From contig LKPX01000004.1 of NCBI GenBank assembly GCA_001443525.1, positions 1 through 64,000 of the forward strand: a stretch of 64,000 nucleotides of DNA, read 5' to 3'. The DNA is from Desulfobacteraceae bacterium RAAP-1 (GTDB lineage: Bacteria; Desulfobacterota; Desulfobacteria; Desulfobacterales; Desulfatirhabdiaceae). How positions within the stretch are numbered: the first letter of the stretch is position 1; every line of letters starts with the position of its first letter. Below the pieces are notes generated by a model. The model worked only from the letters and a program-made list of their open reading frames with translations, had not been told where the DNA came from and searched no databases. This document shows positions 1-8,734 of the stretch, one piece after another. Position numbers and translations under genes: made by a program.

Positions 1-121
1 GCAATGCTCATTTGGACAGAAAAATTGCTCAAGATCGCTCATCAATTGCCTCCGGATTAAATTTGAATTCGATTGTCGGCAATCATAGGCAAGCCGGAGC
101 ATATTGTCAACTAATTGGTGA
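1..121. other. Left edge, AT-rich, no assignable gene
   Basis: The first ~120 bases are more AT-rich than what follows. One plus-strand frame is open from base 3 to a TAG at 144-146, but I do not recognise its translation. The recognisable ETF alpha frame is closed by a TGA at 119-121, so a junction (deletion or rearrangement) seems to lie near base 120. Nothing else is supported here. Confidence 0.3.
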
Positions 122-292
122 CATCACCAATATACAGCCGGGATAGAGAAATCCCAGCATATTGTTGCCATTGACCAGAATCCCCGGGCGCGGATATTTC
201 GATTTGCTGATCTTGGGGTGGCGGGAGATGTCCATGTTCTCCTGCCGCTTCTGACAGAAAGGCTGAAGGCTCTTCAACAGGCCCGGAAATAA
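122..292 (+). pseudogene. C-terminal remnant of electron transfer flavoprotein alpha subunit
   Basis: From about base 149 to the TAA at 290-292 the frame reads KSQHIVAIDQNPRARIF, then RFADLGVAGD and LLPLLTERLKAL. This is the conserved FAD-binding C-terminus of ETF alpha (FixB/EtfA): the VAI(D/N)-NP turn, the (V/F)AD-G-(V/A)GD segment and the final helix. The same frame has a stop at 119-121, and the preceding G-I-S-G-type FAD motif is garbled, so only the last ~50 residues survive. An intact ETF beta gene lies 3 kb downstream, with the cytochrome and iron-sulfur genes between. The family call rests on motif memory. Whether an intact etfA exists elsewhere cannot be seen, and a sequencing or assembly error near base 120 is an alternative. 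Confidence 0.7.
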
Positions 293-336
293 ATTACAGA
301 TATTCTCAAGAAGACCCATTCACCTGACAGGAAACC

Positions 337-1164
337 ATGAAGACAAAAGCCAGACAGTTGACCCGATTCCAGCTCTTCTGGAGCGTTTTCCTGCTGCTGA
401 CAGCGCTCTGGTCGTCCGCCAGCGCCTACGAAGTTGCAGACTGCATCCGATGCCACCGCAAAGGCAGTCATCTGAGTACGCTTCAGATTGATGTCGATGC
501 GTTCATGAGTTCCGTACATGGCAAAACCGCCACCTGCATGGAGTGTCACTCTCAGATCACGGATGATACGCATCAAACGCAGAAAGTGCCCGATGTTGTG
601 GATTGCAGCGGCTGCCATGAGCAGGAAAACCGTCATGGCATGACGGCAGGGGCTTCCGGCAGACGGCCCCAATGTTATGACTGCCATACCCGGCATCACA
701 TATTCCCTTCTAAGGATCCCCGTTCATCGGTTTCCGCGAAGGCCCTGCCACAGACCTGTGCCACCTGCCACCCAGTGGAATGCGGAAAAAAAGACTATCT
801 GAGCTGGCTGCCATCAATTCAGATCGCTTCTCATCCCAAAGGGGATTTCAGCACCCGCTATGAAAAGACAAACTGCCTGGGATGTCATCAGGGAAAAGGG
901 GCGCACGGAGACGATGCCAAACTTAACAATGACCGCTGTGATGTATGCCACCGGCCGCCGGACAAACCTGGAGCCCTGTGGGGAAAGATGCACCCCCGTG
1001 CCGATTACACCAGACAACCGGCTGTTTTTGCGGCTGGCATGATGTACCAGATGTTGGGCGCCGGAGTGCTGGTACTGCTTCTCGTCAAAGTTTCCCGGAG
1101 AAAATCCAGTAAGAACGGCAGTGGTTCTGCCAAAGATCACAAATCATGGGGGGATAAACCGTGA
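337..1164 (+). CDS. Membrane-anchored heptaheme c-type cytochrome
   Basis: 275 aa. An N-terminal signal sequence (about residues 10-30, ending ASA) precedes seven CxxCH heme sites: CIRCH 36, CMECH 67, CSGCH 90, CYDCH 113, CATCH 141, CLGCH 180 and CDVCH 201. A hydrophobic stretch at about 229-250 is followed by a basic tail, so the heme domain should sit outside the cytoplasmic membrane, held by a C-terminal anchor. It overlaps the next gene by 4 nt (GTGA), so the two are probably translated together. The neighbouring cytochrome b/HdrD-type protein and ETF beta suggest it exchanges electrons between a quinone-reactive module and periplasmic cytochromes. That role is inferred. The family resembles NapC/NrfH-type or cytochrome c3-like multihemes, but I cannot assign a named subfamily. 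Confidence 0.88.
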   Translation: MKTKARQLTRFQLFWSVFLLLTALWSSASAYEVADCIRCHRKGSHLSTLQIDVDAFMSSVHGKTATCMECHSQITDDTHQTQKVPDVVDCSGCHEQENRHGMTAGASGRRPQCYDCHTRHHIFPSKDPRSSVSAKALPQTCATCHPVECGKKDYLSWLPSIQIASHPKGDFSTRYEKTNCLGCHQGKGAHGDDAKLNNDRCDVCHRPPDKPGALWGKMHPRADYTRQPAVFAAGMMYQMLGAGVLVLLLVKVSRRKSSKNGSGSAKDHKSWGDKP

Positions 1165-3071
1165 AGTCATTGTTAACCGCAGTGGACGTCCTGCTCGTGT
1201 TCCTGGCATTGATGGTGATGAGTCTCGGACTTGCCCGCGAATGGTCTTACTGGTGGTCCAAAAAAGAATCCCGGTCAGCGGGGAACTGGGCAGGATTGCC
1301 GGCTTACATCCTTCAGCAGCGGGAAATTCTGCGTAAACCAGCGGTTGGCATAGCCCATTTATGTGTTTTCTGGGGAGTTGTCCTGCCCATGCTGGTTATC
1401 ATCGCGGCTCAGTTCGGCTTTGTTTTACCCGTCGGACCGGCCCATACACTGCACCTGCTGCAGGATATTTTCGGCCTTTTCATGCTTCTTGGAACGCTTT
1501 ATCTGCTGAGACGGCGGCTGGGATTATCTTCCGGACAGGGGCCGCAGCGTACGGTACTGCTGATGGGGATACTGCTGATCATCCTGATCACCGGTTTTCT
1601 GGCTGAGGGCGCCCGGCTGGAGATTCTCTATCCCGGCGAATTTTCCTGGTTTTCACCGGTGGGATGGGTCTTTGCACAAGCGCTGCCGGCGTCTCCGCTG
1701 TTCATGCAGGGGATGATTCGCCTGCATTTTCTGGCGGTCTGTGTGTTGATCGCGATCACGCCGTTTTCGTTTCTGCGGCATGCGGTGGCCGCGCCGCTGA
1801 ATGTGTTTTTCAGAAAACAGGGGCCCAGAGCCGCGCTGCGTGAACTCAGCCTGGAGACAGGAGATATCGGCGCAAAAAGCGTTAGGAATCTGTCCTGGAA
1901 ACAGCTTCTGGATGCAGAAGCCTGCGTGGCCTGCGGCAGATGTGAGGAAAACTGCCCGGCGTCCATCTCAGGCAAGCTGTTGTCGCCACGAAAAGTCATG
2001 CAGCAAATTTATTCTCAGGCAAAAACCTTCGGCGGCGCTCAGACGGAAAGCTTCGGACAGTCCGGGCCCCCGCTGCTGGCCGATGCTATCTCCCCTGAAG
2101 AATTCTGGGCCTGCACCAGTTGCATGGCCTGTGTGGCGCAATGTCCGGTCTGCGCAGAGCCGCTGGATAAAATCATTGATCTGCGGCGGTATCAGGTGAT
2201 GGGGGAGGGTCAGTTGCCGGTGGAAGCACGGGGGATGATCCGGGATCTGGATATCTATGGAGATGTTCAGGGTAAGGGCGCAGCTCATCGGGAGGATTGG
2301 GCCATGCACCGGGCCGTGCCGGTGCTGGGGCCTGAGGCGGCTGAAACCGATATCCTGCTGTGGGTTGGGTGCGCCGGTTCCTATCATCCCCGCAACCAGC
2401 AGACCAGTCGGGCAATGGTCAAAATTTTGCTGACCGCGGGCGTACGGTTCGCTATTCTGGGAAAAGCGGAACGCTGCTGCGGGGACCCGGCCCGCCGGCT
2501 GGGAGACGAGGCCCTGTTTCAGCGGCTGGCGCAACAAAATATTGAACAGTTCAACCGTTATTCAGCGCATACCGTGGTAACCTTGTGTCCCCATTGTCTG
2601 AATACCCTGAAAAATGAATATCCGGCACTTGGCTGCCAGCTAACCGTGGTTCATGCAACCGAATATGTCATGGGGCTTCTTGATGCGGGACGCCTCCAGT
2701 TAAAATATCCCCTTGCCAAGAAGCTGGCCGTTCACGATGCCTGTTACCTGGGCCGGTACAACGGGGTCTATAAGGCGCCCCGGCAGTTATGCCAGAATGT
2801 TCCCGGACTGATGCTCTCGGAACTGACGCGCAGCCGGGAAAGCAGCTTTTGCTGCGGCGGGGGCGGGGGCCGAATGTGGCTGCACGAACATGGGGGCAGA
2901 AACATCAATGTGGTGCGCGCTGAGGAAATTGCGGAAAACCATGTGGAAATCATCGGCACCAGTTGCCCTTACTGCCTGGTGATGCTGGATGACGGCGTGA
3001 AGTCTCTGGAGCTGGAGAAAACACCCGTTGTTTCGGATATCATTGACATCGTCGCCGATGCCTTGGGATAG
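1161..3071 (+). CDS. Cytochrome b / HdrD-type iron-sulfur protein, probable ETF:(mena)quinone oxidoreductase
   Basis: 636 aa, GTG start overlapping the upstream stop. The first ~215 residues form a NarI/DUF224-type membrane domain with about five or six helices and candidate heme b histidines at 66, 95/98, 189 and 207. Two [4Fe-4S] motifs follow: CVACGRCEENCP (255-266) and CTSCMACVAQCPVC (318-331). Two CCG domains follow: the first with ERCCGD and LCPHC, the second with FCCGGGGG and SCPYC, as in heterodisulfide reductase HdrD and GlpC. This architecture matches the membrane proteins proposed to pass electrons between reduced ETF and menaquinone in anaerobic beta-oxidisers (EMO-type). The adjacent ETF beta gene and ETF alpha remnant fit that. 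The direction of electron flow is not visible from sequence. Confidence 0.85.
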   Translation: MKSLLTAVDVLLVFLALMVMSLGLAREWSYWWSKKESRSAGNWAGLPAYILQQREILRKPAVGIAHLCVFWGVVLPMLVIIAAQFGFVLPVGPAHTLHLLQDIFGLFMLLGTLYLLRRRLGLSSGQGPQRTVLLMGILLIILITGFLAEGARLEILYPGEFSWFSPVGWVFAQALPASPLFMQGMIRLHFLAVCVLIAITPFSFLRHAVAAPLNVFFRKQGPRAALRELSLETGDIGAKSVRNLSWKQLLDAEACVACGRCEENCPASISGKLLSPRKVMQQIYSQAKTFGGAQTESFGQSGPPLLADAISPEEFWACTSCMACVAQCPVCAEPLDKIIDLRRYQVMGEGQLPVEARGMIRDLDIYGDVQGKGAAHREDWAMHRAVPVLGPEAAETDILLWVGCAGSYHPRNQQTSRAMVKILLTAGVRFAILGKAERCCGDPARRLGDEALFQRLAQQNIEQFNRYSAHTVVTLCPHCLNTLKNEYPALGCQLTVVHATEYVMGLLDAGRLQLKYPLAKKLAVHDACYLGRYNGVYKAPRQLCQNVPGLMLSELTRSRESSFCCGGGGGRMWLHEHGGRNINVVRAEEIAENHVEIIGTSCPYCLVMLDDGVKSLELEKTPVVSDIIDIVADALG

Positions 3072-3087
3072 ACGACTTTAAATATAA

Positions 3088-3182
3088 GCTTTCAGAAAAT
3101 TCATTTCGCAAGGCAGCAGGGAGGAGATAATACTGTAGTATATCTCCGACCAATAACGCAGCGAAATTATTTTTCTGAAAGT
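3088..3182. repeat. ~95-bp nested palindrome between the EMO-type gene and etfB
   Basis: The outer arms ctttcagaaaa (3089-3099) and ttttctgaaag (3171-3181) are perfect inverse complements. Inside, a hairpin at 3123-3147 pairs ggagat with atctcc around atact/agtat. The intermediate bases (ttcatttcgc versus gcgaaat) pair imperfectly. The whole gap between the two genes can therefore fold into one long stem. It has no downstream T-run, so it is not a classical terminator. It could be a MITE/REP-like insertion or an mRNA-processing or stabilising hairpin that sets the expression ratio of etfB relative to the upstream genes. Confidence 0.75.
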
Positions 3183-3200
3183 CTATAGAACAGGACGACC

Positions 3201-4085
3201 ATGAAGATCATTGTCTGTATCAAACAGATTTGTCACACCTACGCCAGGACCGGTCAGAACCCCGAGAGCCGGTATCTCAACCCGGAAGATGCCATTTATC
3301 GGATCAACCCTTACGATGAAGCGGCTCTTGAGCTGGCCTTGCGGTTCAGGGATCAGACCGGCCCGGTCGATATCATTCTGCTGACACTGGGCCCCCTGAT
3401 TGCAGAAAGCGAGCTGCGCCGCTGTCTGGCCGCCGGAGCAGATCAGCTCTGCCGGATTGTCCTTTCAGGCATTGCCACGGAGAATGACCCTCTTCTCCAG
3501 CCCGATCCCTGGACCAAAGCCGATTCTCTGGCCCGCGCGGTCACGGAACTAGGGGGCGGCCTTGTCCTGTGCGGCAAGGAATCTCTGGACAGGGGCAGTG
3601 GTCAGGTGGGCGCCTTACTGGCCCATCTTCTGAAAATGCCCTGTGTATCGGCCATCACGGATTTATCCGCAGGTACCGCCGCTGATCATATCCGTGTTCA
3701 ACGCAGCGCGGGCCGTGGGGTCCGGGAAGTCATCCGATGTCCGCTCCCGGCAGTTCTCAGCGCGGATATGGGCGCGGATTTACGGCTGCCGGTATTTGCC
3801 CGCCGGCAATGGGCATTGAGCCAGCCCATTCAGAATTTGACGTCTCCGGTCATAAAACGCCCGGCACAGGTGGTGACCGCCCGACTGTCCCCCCCCCGGC
3901 CCCGGCCTAAAATCGTGCCGGTTCCGGACAGCCGGTTGCCCGCTTATGACCGCGTTTCTCAGCTCCTGGCCGGGAGCAAGATGGAGAAAAAAGGGGAGCT
4001 GCTGACAGGCAGTCCCGAATCCCAGGTGGACGGTATCATAAATTATCTCAAAGCCAATGGATTCCTTGAGTCACACAATGACTGA
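3201..4085 (+). CDS. etfB: Electron transfer flavoprotein beta subunit
   Basis: 294 aa, slightly longer than usual for EtfB (~250-265). It opens MKIIVCIKQI and has the conserved YRINPYDEAALELALRF segment (AMP/flavin-domain helix), the GADQLCRI region and, at about 130, LCGKESLDRGSGQVG, which corresponds to the conserved (G)K(Q)-D--T-QVG ETF beta signature with S-G in place of T-G. EtfB pairs with EtfA to carry electrons from acyl-CoA or other flavin dehydrogenases. The only etfA visible here is a fragment at 122-292, so its partner must come from elsewhere if the protein is functional. It overlaps the following glycosyltransferase gene, indicating co-translation. Confidence 0.87.
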   Translation: MKIIVCIKQICHTYARTGQNPESRYLNPEDAIYRINPYDEAALELALRFRDQTGPVDIILLTLGPLIAESELRRCLAAGADQLCRIVLSGIATENDPLLQPDPWTKADSLARAVTELGGGLVLCGKESLDRGSGQVGALLAHLLKMPCVSAITDLSAGTAADHIRVQRSAGRGVREVIRCPLPAVLSADMGADLRLPVFARRQWALSQPIQNLTSPVIKRPAQVVTARLSPPRPRPKIVPVPDSRLPAYDRVSQLLAGSKMEKKGELLTGSPESQVDGIINYLKANGFLESHND

Positions 4086-5553
4086 AACTCAGCCGCTGAC
4101 CTATCGCCTGGGGCCCACGGCCCGGTATCATCTCCTTGCAGACGGCAGACCCGCGATGGCGCTGCTGTTCCCGCTGAAGGTGGTGGTGATCCATGCCCTC
4201 TGGCAGCCCCTGCTGGAGGAAATCGTTGCGACGGGCGCGATGACGCTGCAGCAGATGGCGGAAAAAATGCCCCGTCTTCCGGTGGATCGTATCGAGACAT
4301 TCATGACCAGCCTGGTCATGAAAGGATTTCTGGCACAAGAAGGCATCCTGGAACTGCAAGATAGTAAATACCCGAGCGTGACGGTCATCATCCCCGTCCG
4401 GAACCGGCCCCGTGACATCAGCGACTGTCTGAACTCACTGGCGCATATTGATTATCCCTCCGAAAAACTGGAAATCATCGTGGTGGATGATGCTTCAAAC
4501 GATTCGACGCCAGAGGCGGTCGGCCGGTTCCCCGGAGTGCGGCTCATTTCCGAGACAGTGCATCGCCAAGTGTCCTTTTGTCGAAACCTGGGCGCGCAGC
4601 AGGCCCGCGGAGAGGTGCTGGCCTTTATTGATTCGGACTGCACCGCGAATTCTCTCTGGCTCAAAGCCCTGGTTCCGGCTTTCCGGGATCAGACCATAGG
4701 CGCAGTGGGTGGTTTGGTGGATGCGGCGTGTGAAGACAAAGGGCTGGACCGTTATGAAATGGTCAAATCCGCGCTGAAAATGGGCCTGTGGTTTAAGCGC
4801 TCTGATCCGAAAGAACTGTTTTTTTATGTGCCTGCCTGTAACTTCCTGGTGCGCCAGGAGCTGTTTTTGAGTCTGGGCGGATTCCAGGAATCCCTGCATA
4901 TCGGTGAGGATGTGGATTTCTGCTGGCGGCTGCTGGACCAGGGGCTCAAACTGGAATATCGGCCTGTGGGGCAGGTGTTCCATCGCCATCGAAATCAGTT
5001 GGGGCCTTTTTTTCACCGCAGATTCGAGTATGGAACTTCGGAGCCCATGTTGCAGACCCTTCATCCGGACCGGATCAAGACATTCTATTTTCCTGTTGCC
5101 GAATCGCTTTTCTGGATACTGTTGATAGTGAGCTTCTGGATGCCTCTGTTTCTGACCGTGTGCGGAGGGCTGTGGATCAATACCTGCTGGCAGGGTTACC
5201 GGAAACTGCGAAAACTCAAGATTGCGGTTGGCCTCGGGACGGTGGCCCGGTCCACGATGCGCGGTTATCTGGCATTCATGTACCATTGCTGCAGCTTTGT
5301 CAGCCGGTATTATCTGGTGGTGGGCCTGGTGCTGCTGCCCGTCATGCCCCTGACAGGTGCGGTAATCATCGGCATGCATATTCTGACAGGCGTGGTGGAC
5401 TATAGGGTCCGGCGGCCACAACTGACGCTGCCGTCTTATCTGTTCTACTTTTCGGTGGAACAGATCGCCTATCAGTCCGGTGTCTGGTGGGGGTGTCTGC
5501 GACATCTGAACTTCCATCCGGTTTTCCCCGGAATTACGCATAACCTGTCCTGA
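4078..5553 (+). CDS. mftF: Mycofactocin-type glycosyltransferase (GT2), MftF-like
   Basis: About 491 aa from the ATG at 4078, which overlaps the etfB stop; an ATG at 4057 is also possible. A ~95-residue N-terminal winged-helix/PqqD-like region precedes a GT-A domain starting YPSVTVIIPVRN. The domain has VVDDAS, the DSD metal motif (FIDSDC) and the acceptor motif GEDVDFCWRL, followed by two to three hydrophobic segments. The order of features, the C-terminal LF-F-VEQIAY-SGVWWG segment and the N-terminal domain match mycobacterial MftF, which adds beta-glucose units to premycofactocin. Ordinary GT2 enzymes lack this head and tail. No mftA-E is visible; they may lie upstream of base 1. The link between mycofactocin and the ETF/EMO genes is inferred from gene overlap. 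Confidence 0.78.
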   Translation: MTETQPLTYRLGPTARYHLLADGRPAMALLFPLKVVVIHALWQPLLEEIVATGAMTLQQMAEKMPRLPVDRIETFMTSLVMKGFLAQEGILELQDSKYPSVTVIIPVRNRPRDISDCLNSLAHIDYPSEKLEIIVVDDASNDSTPEAVGRFPGVRLISETVHRQVSFCRNLGAQQARGEVLAFIDSDCTANSLWLKALVPAFRDQTIGAVGGLVDAACEDKGLDRYEMVKSALKMGLWFKRSDPKELFFYVPACNFLVRQELFLSLGGFQESLHIGEDVDFCWRLLDQGLKLEYRPVGQVFHRHRNQLGPFFHRRFEYGTSEPMLQTLHPDRIKTFYFPVAESLFWILLIVSFWMPLFLTVCGGLWINTCWQGYRKLRKLKIAVGLGTVARSTMRGYLAFMYHCCSFVSRYYLVVGLVLLPVMPLTGAVIIGMHILTGVVDYRVRRPQLTLPSYLFYFSVEQIAYQSGVWWGCLRHLNFHPVFPGITHNLS

Positions 5554-5585
5554 CGGAGTCCATACGGTCTGAATTATTTTTTTGG

Positions 5586-5628
5586 TTACAAAACCGTCTG
5601 AAATTCGGCTTTTTACGAGGCCATCAAA
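5586..5628 (+). repeat. Tail fragment of the ~150-bp palindromic intergenic repeat
   Basis: These bases match the right-hand tail shared by the copies at 30618 and 60956: a core resembling acaaagccgtccgaaa, then gactttttacgagggcatca, with a few substitutions. The left half is missing. It ends about 7 bases before the ribosome binding site of the small Cys protein. Confidence 0.7.
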
Positions 5629-5647
5629 GCTGAAGGAGAATCGTTTT

Positions 5648-5839
5648 ATGGAACTTGACGGCAGCAAACAGGTATGCGGTATCTGCAAGGACTGGAAGGG
5701 CAAACGGAAGTGGACGGATGGAAAGGTCCGCGTCGCGCCATCGGCCAAGGGCAGATGCCAGCGATTGCAAAAAGAAAAGCCGCCCCACGGAGGCTGTAAT
5801 CAATGGGAGAAATGGGAAGGCGAAAAAGATGACGGTTAA
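5648..5839 (+). CDS. Small Cys-containing protein of unknown function
   Basis: 63 aa starting at the ATG behind a good ribosome binding site (aaggag, 5633-5638). Four cysteines are arranged as CGIC (residues ~10-13) and, later, two single Cys (GRC and GGC), with several Trp and Lys (CKDWKGKRKW, GGCNQWEKWEG). The pattern suggests a small metal-binding or Fe-S knuckle, but no known function is assigned. An upstream in-frame ATG at 5582 lies inside the repeat tail and is less likely. The following 262 bases up to aroK contain no gene I can support; a stretch just before aroK (about 6080-6104) resembles the tail of the palindromic repeat. Confidence 0.6.
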   Translation: MELDGSKQVCGICKDWKGKRKWTDGKVRVAPSAKGRCQRLQKEKPPHGGCNQWEKWEGEKDDG

Positions 5840-6101
5840 AAAGATGAACTCGTAAACAGCCATCAAAAAAATGACCGTCTCAATTCGCCCTGCTTCCGAA
5901 ATATCGGATAGTTGTGGATTTTAAAGCATCATTGCCTTTTCTCCAAAAATGAATTGTTTTCTGCCTTGCTACCTGATAAAGATCAGGAAATTGACTTTTT
6001 ACCATAAAAATAGTGGCCAGTAATTAGTAAAAACCTGTACGCTCCTGATTTTCATGTATGGGAGTGGCAAAGTTTTGCCATGTTCGTTTACGAAATCATC
6101 A

Positions 6102-6644
6102 ATGTTGGACAAAACTCTCAATATTTATCTGATCGGATATCGCGGTTCCGGAAAAACCTCGGTGGGCAAAACGCTGGCACGGCTTTTAAACCGGACGTTT
6201 CTGGATATGGACATCGAAGCGGTTCAGGCCTCGGGCATGAACATCCATGACATGGTCGCCCGACATGGCTGGGAAGCCTTTCGGCGTCTTGAGGCGGATA
6301 TTGTGCGGAAGGTAGCGCTGCGGAATGGCCATGTGATTGCAACCGGCGGCGGCGTTGTTCTGGATGCAGACAATGTTCAGCGCATGAAATCTTCCGGACG
6401 GGTCATCTGGCTCCGGATTCGCCATGAAACCGCCCGAATCCGGGTAGCCGGAGACCCGGCGACCGCCGATCAGCGCCCTGGCCTGACTGCAGCCGGCTGC
6501 ATGGATGAAGTCGAATCCGTTATGCGTGACAGAGCACCGCTTTATGAAAAAGCCAGCGATCTGACCGTTGACACAGATGATCTGGATATCGAAACCATCT
6601 GCCGGCATATTTTATCCGTTCTCGCTTCAACAGAAGCCGTATAG
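6102..6644 (+). CDS. aroK: Shikimate kinase
   Basis: 180 aa from the ATG at 6102; an earlier in-frame ATG at 6054 would add a non-conserved, unusual N-terminus. It catalyses ATP-dependent phosphorylation of shikimate in the chorismate pathway. Visible motifs: Walker [13 protein letters not shown], the shikimate-binding DMD, the FRRLE arginine, the GGG of the Walker B/substrate loop (ATGGGVV) and the LID-region RPGL. It sits 14 bases before aroC, so the two are almost certainly co-transcribed. No strong Shine-Dalgarno is visible at this start. Confidence 0.93.
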   Translation: MLDKTLNIYLIGYRGSGKTSVGKTLARLLNRTFLDMDIEAVQASGMNIHDMVARHGWEAFRRLEADIVRKVALRNGHVIATGGGVVLDADNVQRMKSSGRVIWLRIRHETARIRVAGDPATADQRPGLTAAGCMDEVESVMRDRAPLYEKASDLTVDTDDLDIETICRHILSVLASTEAV

Positions 6645-6658
6645 AAAGGAATCCTGTC

Positions 6659-7714
6659 ATGTCTGGAAATACGTTTGGAACCTTGTTTCGCATCACCACC
6701 TGGGGAGAATCCCACGGCAAGGGAATCGGCGTCGTCATTGACGGATGTCCGTCAGGACTCGATCTGGATGAAACCGTCATCCAGGCTTTTCTCGACAGAA
6801 GGCGCCCCGGCGGTTCATCCGCCAGCACCCATCGCAGGGAACCTGACCAGGCAGCCATTCTCTCCGGCGTTTTCGATGGCAAAACCACAGGCACGCCCAT
6901 TGCCATCATGATCGCTAACAAGGATGCCGATTCCAGCGCTTATGCGTCTCTTGCCGACATATATCGCCCCGGCCACGGCGATATCAGCTATCAGGCCAAA
7001 TATGGCATTCGCGACTGGCGTGGCGGCGGCAGGGCTTCTGCCCGCGAAACCGCCGCCAGGGTCGCCGCAGGCGCTGTCGCCGGTCTTGTTCTGGATCGCA
7101 TGGGCATTCGGGTGACATCCTGGACGCGAGAACTCGGCGGCGTCCGGGCAATGCTGACGGACATGGATGAAATCTTCCGGAATCCGTTCGGCTGCCCGGA
7201 CAGAGACGCCGCAGCCCGGATGGCGGCCAGAGTGGAAGAAGTGCGAAAACGAGGGGATTCTATCGGCGGTATTGTTGAAATACTGGCGACCGGTGTTCCA
7301 GCCGGACTTGGAGAGCCTGTTTTTGACAAGCTGGATGCCGATATGGCCAAAGCCCTGATGGGTATCGGCGCTGTCAAAGGTGTTGAGATCGGTGATGGTT
7401 TCGACGCTGCGTCCAGGCTCGGCTCTGAAAACAACGATCCCATCACTCCGGAGGGGTTTACCTCCAACCACGCCGGCGGTATCCTGGCAGGCATCTCCAA
7501 TGGGGACGATCTGAAGATACGGGTTGCCGTCAAACCCATTCCGTCCATATCCATTTCGCAGCAAACCATCAACACCCGGCAAGAGCCTGTAGCGCTTTCC
7601 ATCAAGGGCCGTCACGATATCGCCGCCATCCCCCGGATCAACCCGGTATGCGAAGCCATGGTGCGAATCGTGCTTGCCGATCACATTCTCAGGCAGCAAA
7701 GCGCTGTCCGGTGA
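6659..7714 (+). CDS. aroC: Chorismate synthase
   Basis: 351 aa, normal length. It converts 5-enolpyruvylshikimate-3-phosphate to chorismate using reduced FMN. Signatures visible: [18 protein letters not shown] near the N-terminus, the DRRRPGGSS loop, the [19 protein letters not shown] region and the C-terminal RHD ([11 protein letters not shown]). A ribosome binding site (gaaaggaa) precedes the ATG. It lies directly behind aroK. Confidence 0.96.
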   Translation: MSGNTFGTLFRITTWGESHGKGIGVVIDGCPSGLDLDETVIQAFLDRRRPGGSSASTHRREPDQAAILSGVFDGKTTGTPIAIMIANKDADSSAYASLADIYRPGHGDISYQAKYGIRDWRGGGRASARETAARVAAGAVAGLVLDRMGIRVTSWTRELGGVRAMLTDMDEIFRNPFGCPDRDAAARMAARVEEVRKRGDSIGGIVEILATGVPAGLGEPVFDKLDADMAKALMGIGAVKGVEIGDGFDAASRLGSENNDPITPEGFTSNHAGGILAGISNGDDLKIRVAVKPIPSISISQQTINTRQEPVALSIKGRHDIAAIPRINPVCEAMVRIVLADHILRQQSAVR

Positions 7715-7786
7715 TTTTATGCTGAAATCATGGAAGCTTCTCTGACGATACTACCTTGAACCACACGTAGGTAATGCCGGAAATGG

Positions 7787-8518
7787 TCACCTGATGGAAG
7801 TCATGAACCACCCGGTGAAGCAGCGCCAACCCCAGCCGATCCAGGAATAATCCCGCAGGTTCTGGTCATGCAGAAGGCCGAAATACCAGGAAATGAGAAG
7901 ACCGGCGCCCATACCGAGGATCGGCGACCAGAGACGCAAGAACCGGCTTCCAAACAGGGCCACCCCCAGAAGAATACACATGGTGATCGAACCGGTTAAA
8001 AAATTTTCCCGGGAAGCGAAAAAAACATGCCCTGTTTCGCCCATCCACTCTGAAGCGCTCAAAGGGACAAGGCTCAATACTACCAGAAGCAGAATCACGC
8101 CGCCCACCGCCGGCGTGATGATGTGCCGGAGATAGCGCAGAAAATAAGCCATCAGCATTTCGATGGGAGCCACTAAAATACTTAAGGTGCATAAAAGCGG
8201 AAATCCGCCCGCCTTCAGTATTTCGAGGCTGCTGGCCAGATATGCTGTTGAAGTACCCATAAACAGGGTGTAGCCCGTACCAAACCGGCCTATACGCACA
8301 ACTTGAATGAGGGTAATCAGACCGGACGCTACACCGGCTGCAAACGAAGCAAACAAAATTTGTTCCATGGGAACGCCTGCCTTTTTACCGATGATCACAG
8401 GCAGAAACACAATTTCACAATAGATCAGCATGACATGCTGAAAACCCATTATCAATATCAGCCACAGGGGCGGTGTTTCGTTGACGTTATAGAGCAGCTT
8501 GTTGGCAGTTGTATTCAT
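7787..8518 (-). pseudogene. Truncated NCS2 uracil/xanthine-type permease
   Basis: 243 aa against ~430-460 for intact nucleobase:cation symporter-2 proteins. The N-terminal half is good: NETPPLWLILIMGFQHVM, FATFG-equivalent and FMGTSTAYL segments, six to seven hydrophobic helices. The coding frame then ends abruptly after SWIG with a short unrelated tail. The second half of the transporter is absent: the next ~70 bases to aroC are too short to hold it, and the other minus-strand frames there do not resume the family. I read it as a 3'-truncated gene. Substrate cannot be assigned. The tail faces aroC. Confidence 0.7.
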
Positions 8519-8734
8519 TGAAGAAGCTCCTGACCATCTTTTTCAACGTTGTTATATGCCGATTGCTTTTAAATCCCTGGGGGATGTAGTATAGTAAAAA
8601 TGAGCTGTCAATGGTTTATCCCGATCGTTCAGATTTAAGAAATACCATATCCGTTCAGATATTATCTACTATTTTTTCCGGCTGTTTTCAAAAGCAAAAG
8701 CCGGAAGACTTTATGTCAAAGGAGATGACACACC

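Noticed and set aside
3088-3182. Intrinsic terminator between the EMO-type gene and etfB
   Set aside because: The stem is long, but there is no T-run after it on either strand in the right place, so it is reported as a palindromic element.
4495-5748. 417-aa minus-strand frame across mftF
   Set aside because: No recognisable domain and fully covered by the well-supported glycosyltransferase.
7715-7786. Short minus-strand segment between aroC and the truncated permease as the permease's missing end
   Set aside because: Reading on in the other frames gives a 20-30 residue stretch that does not look like an NCS2 C-terminus.
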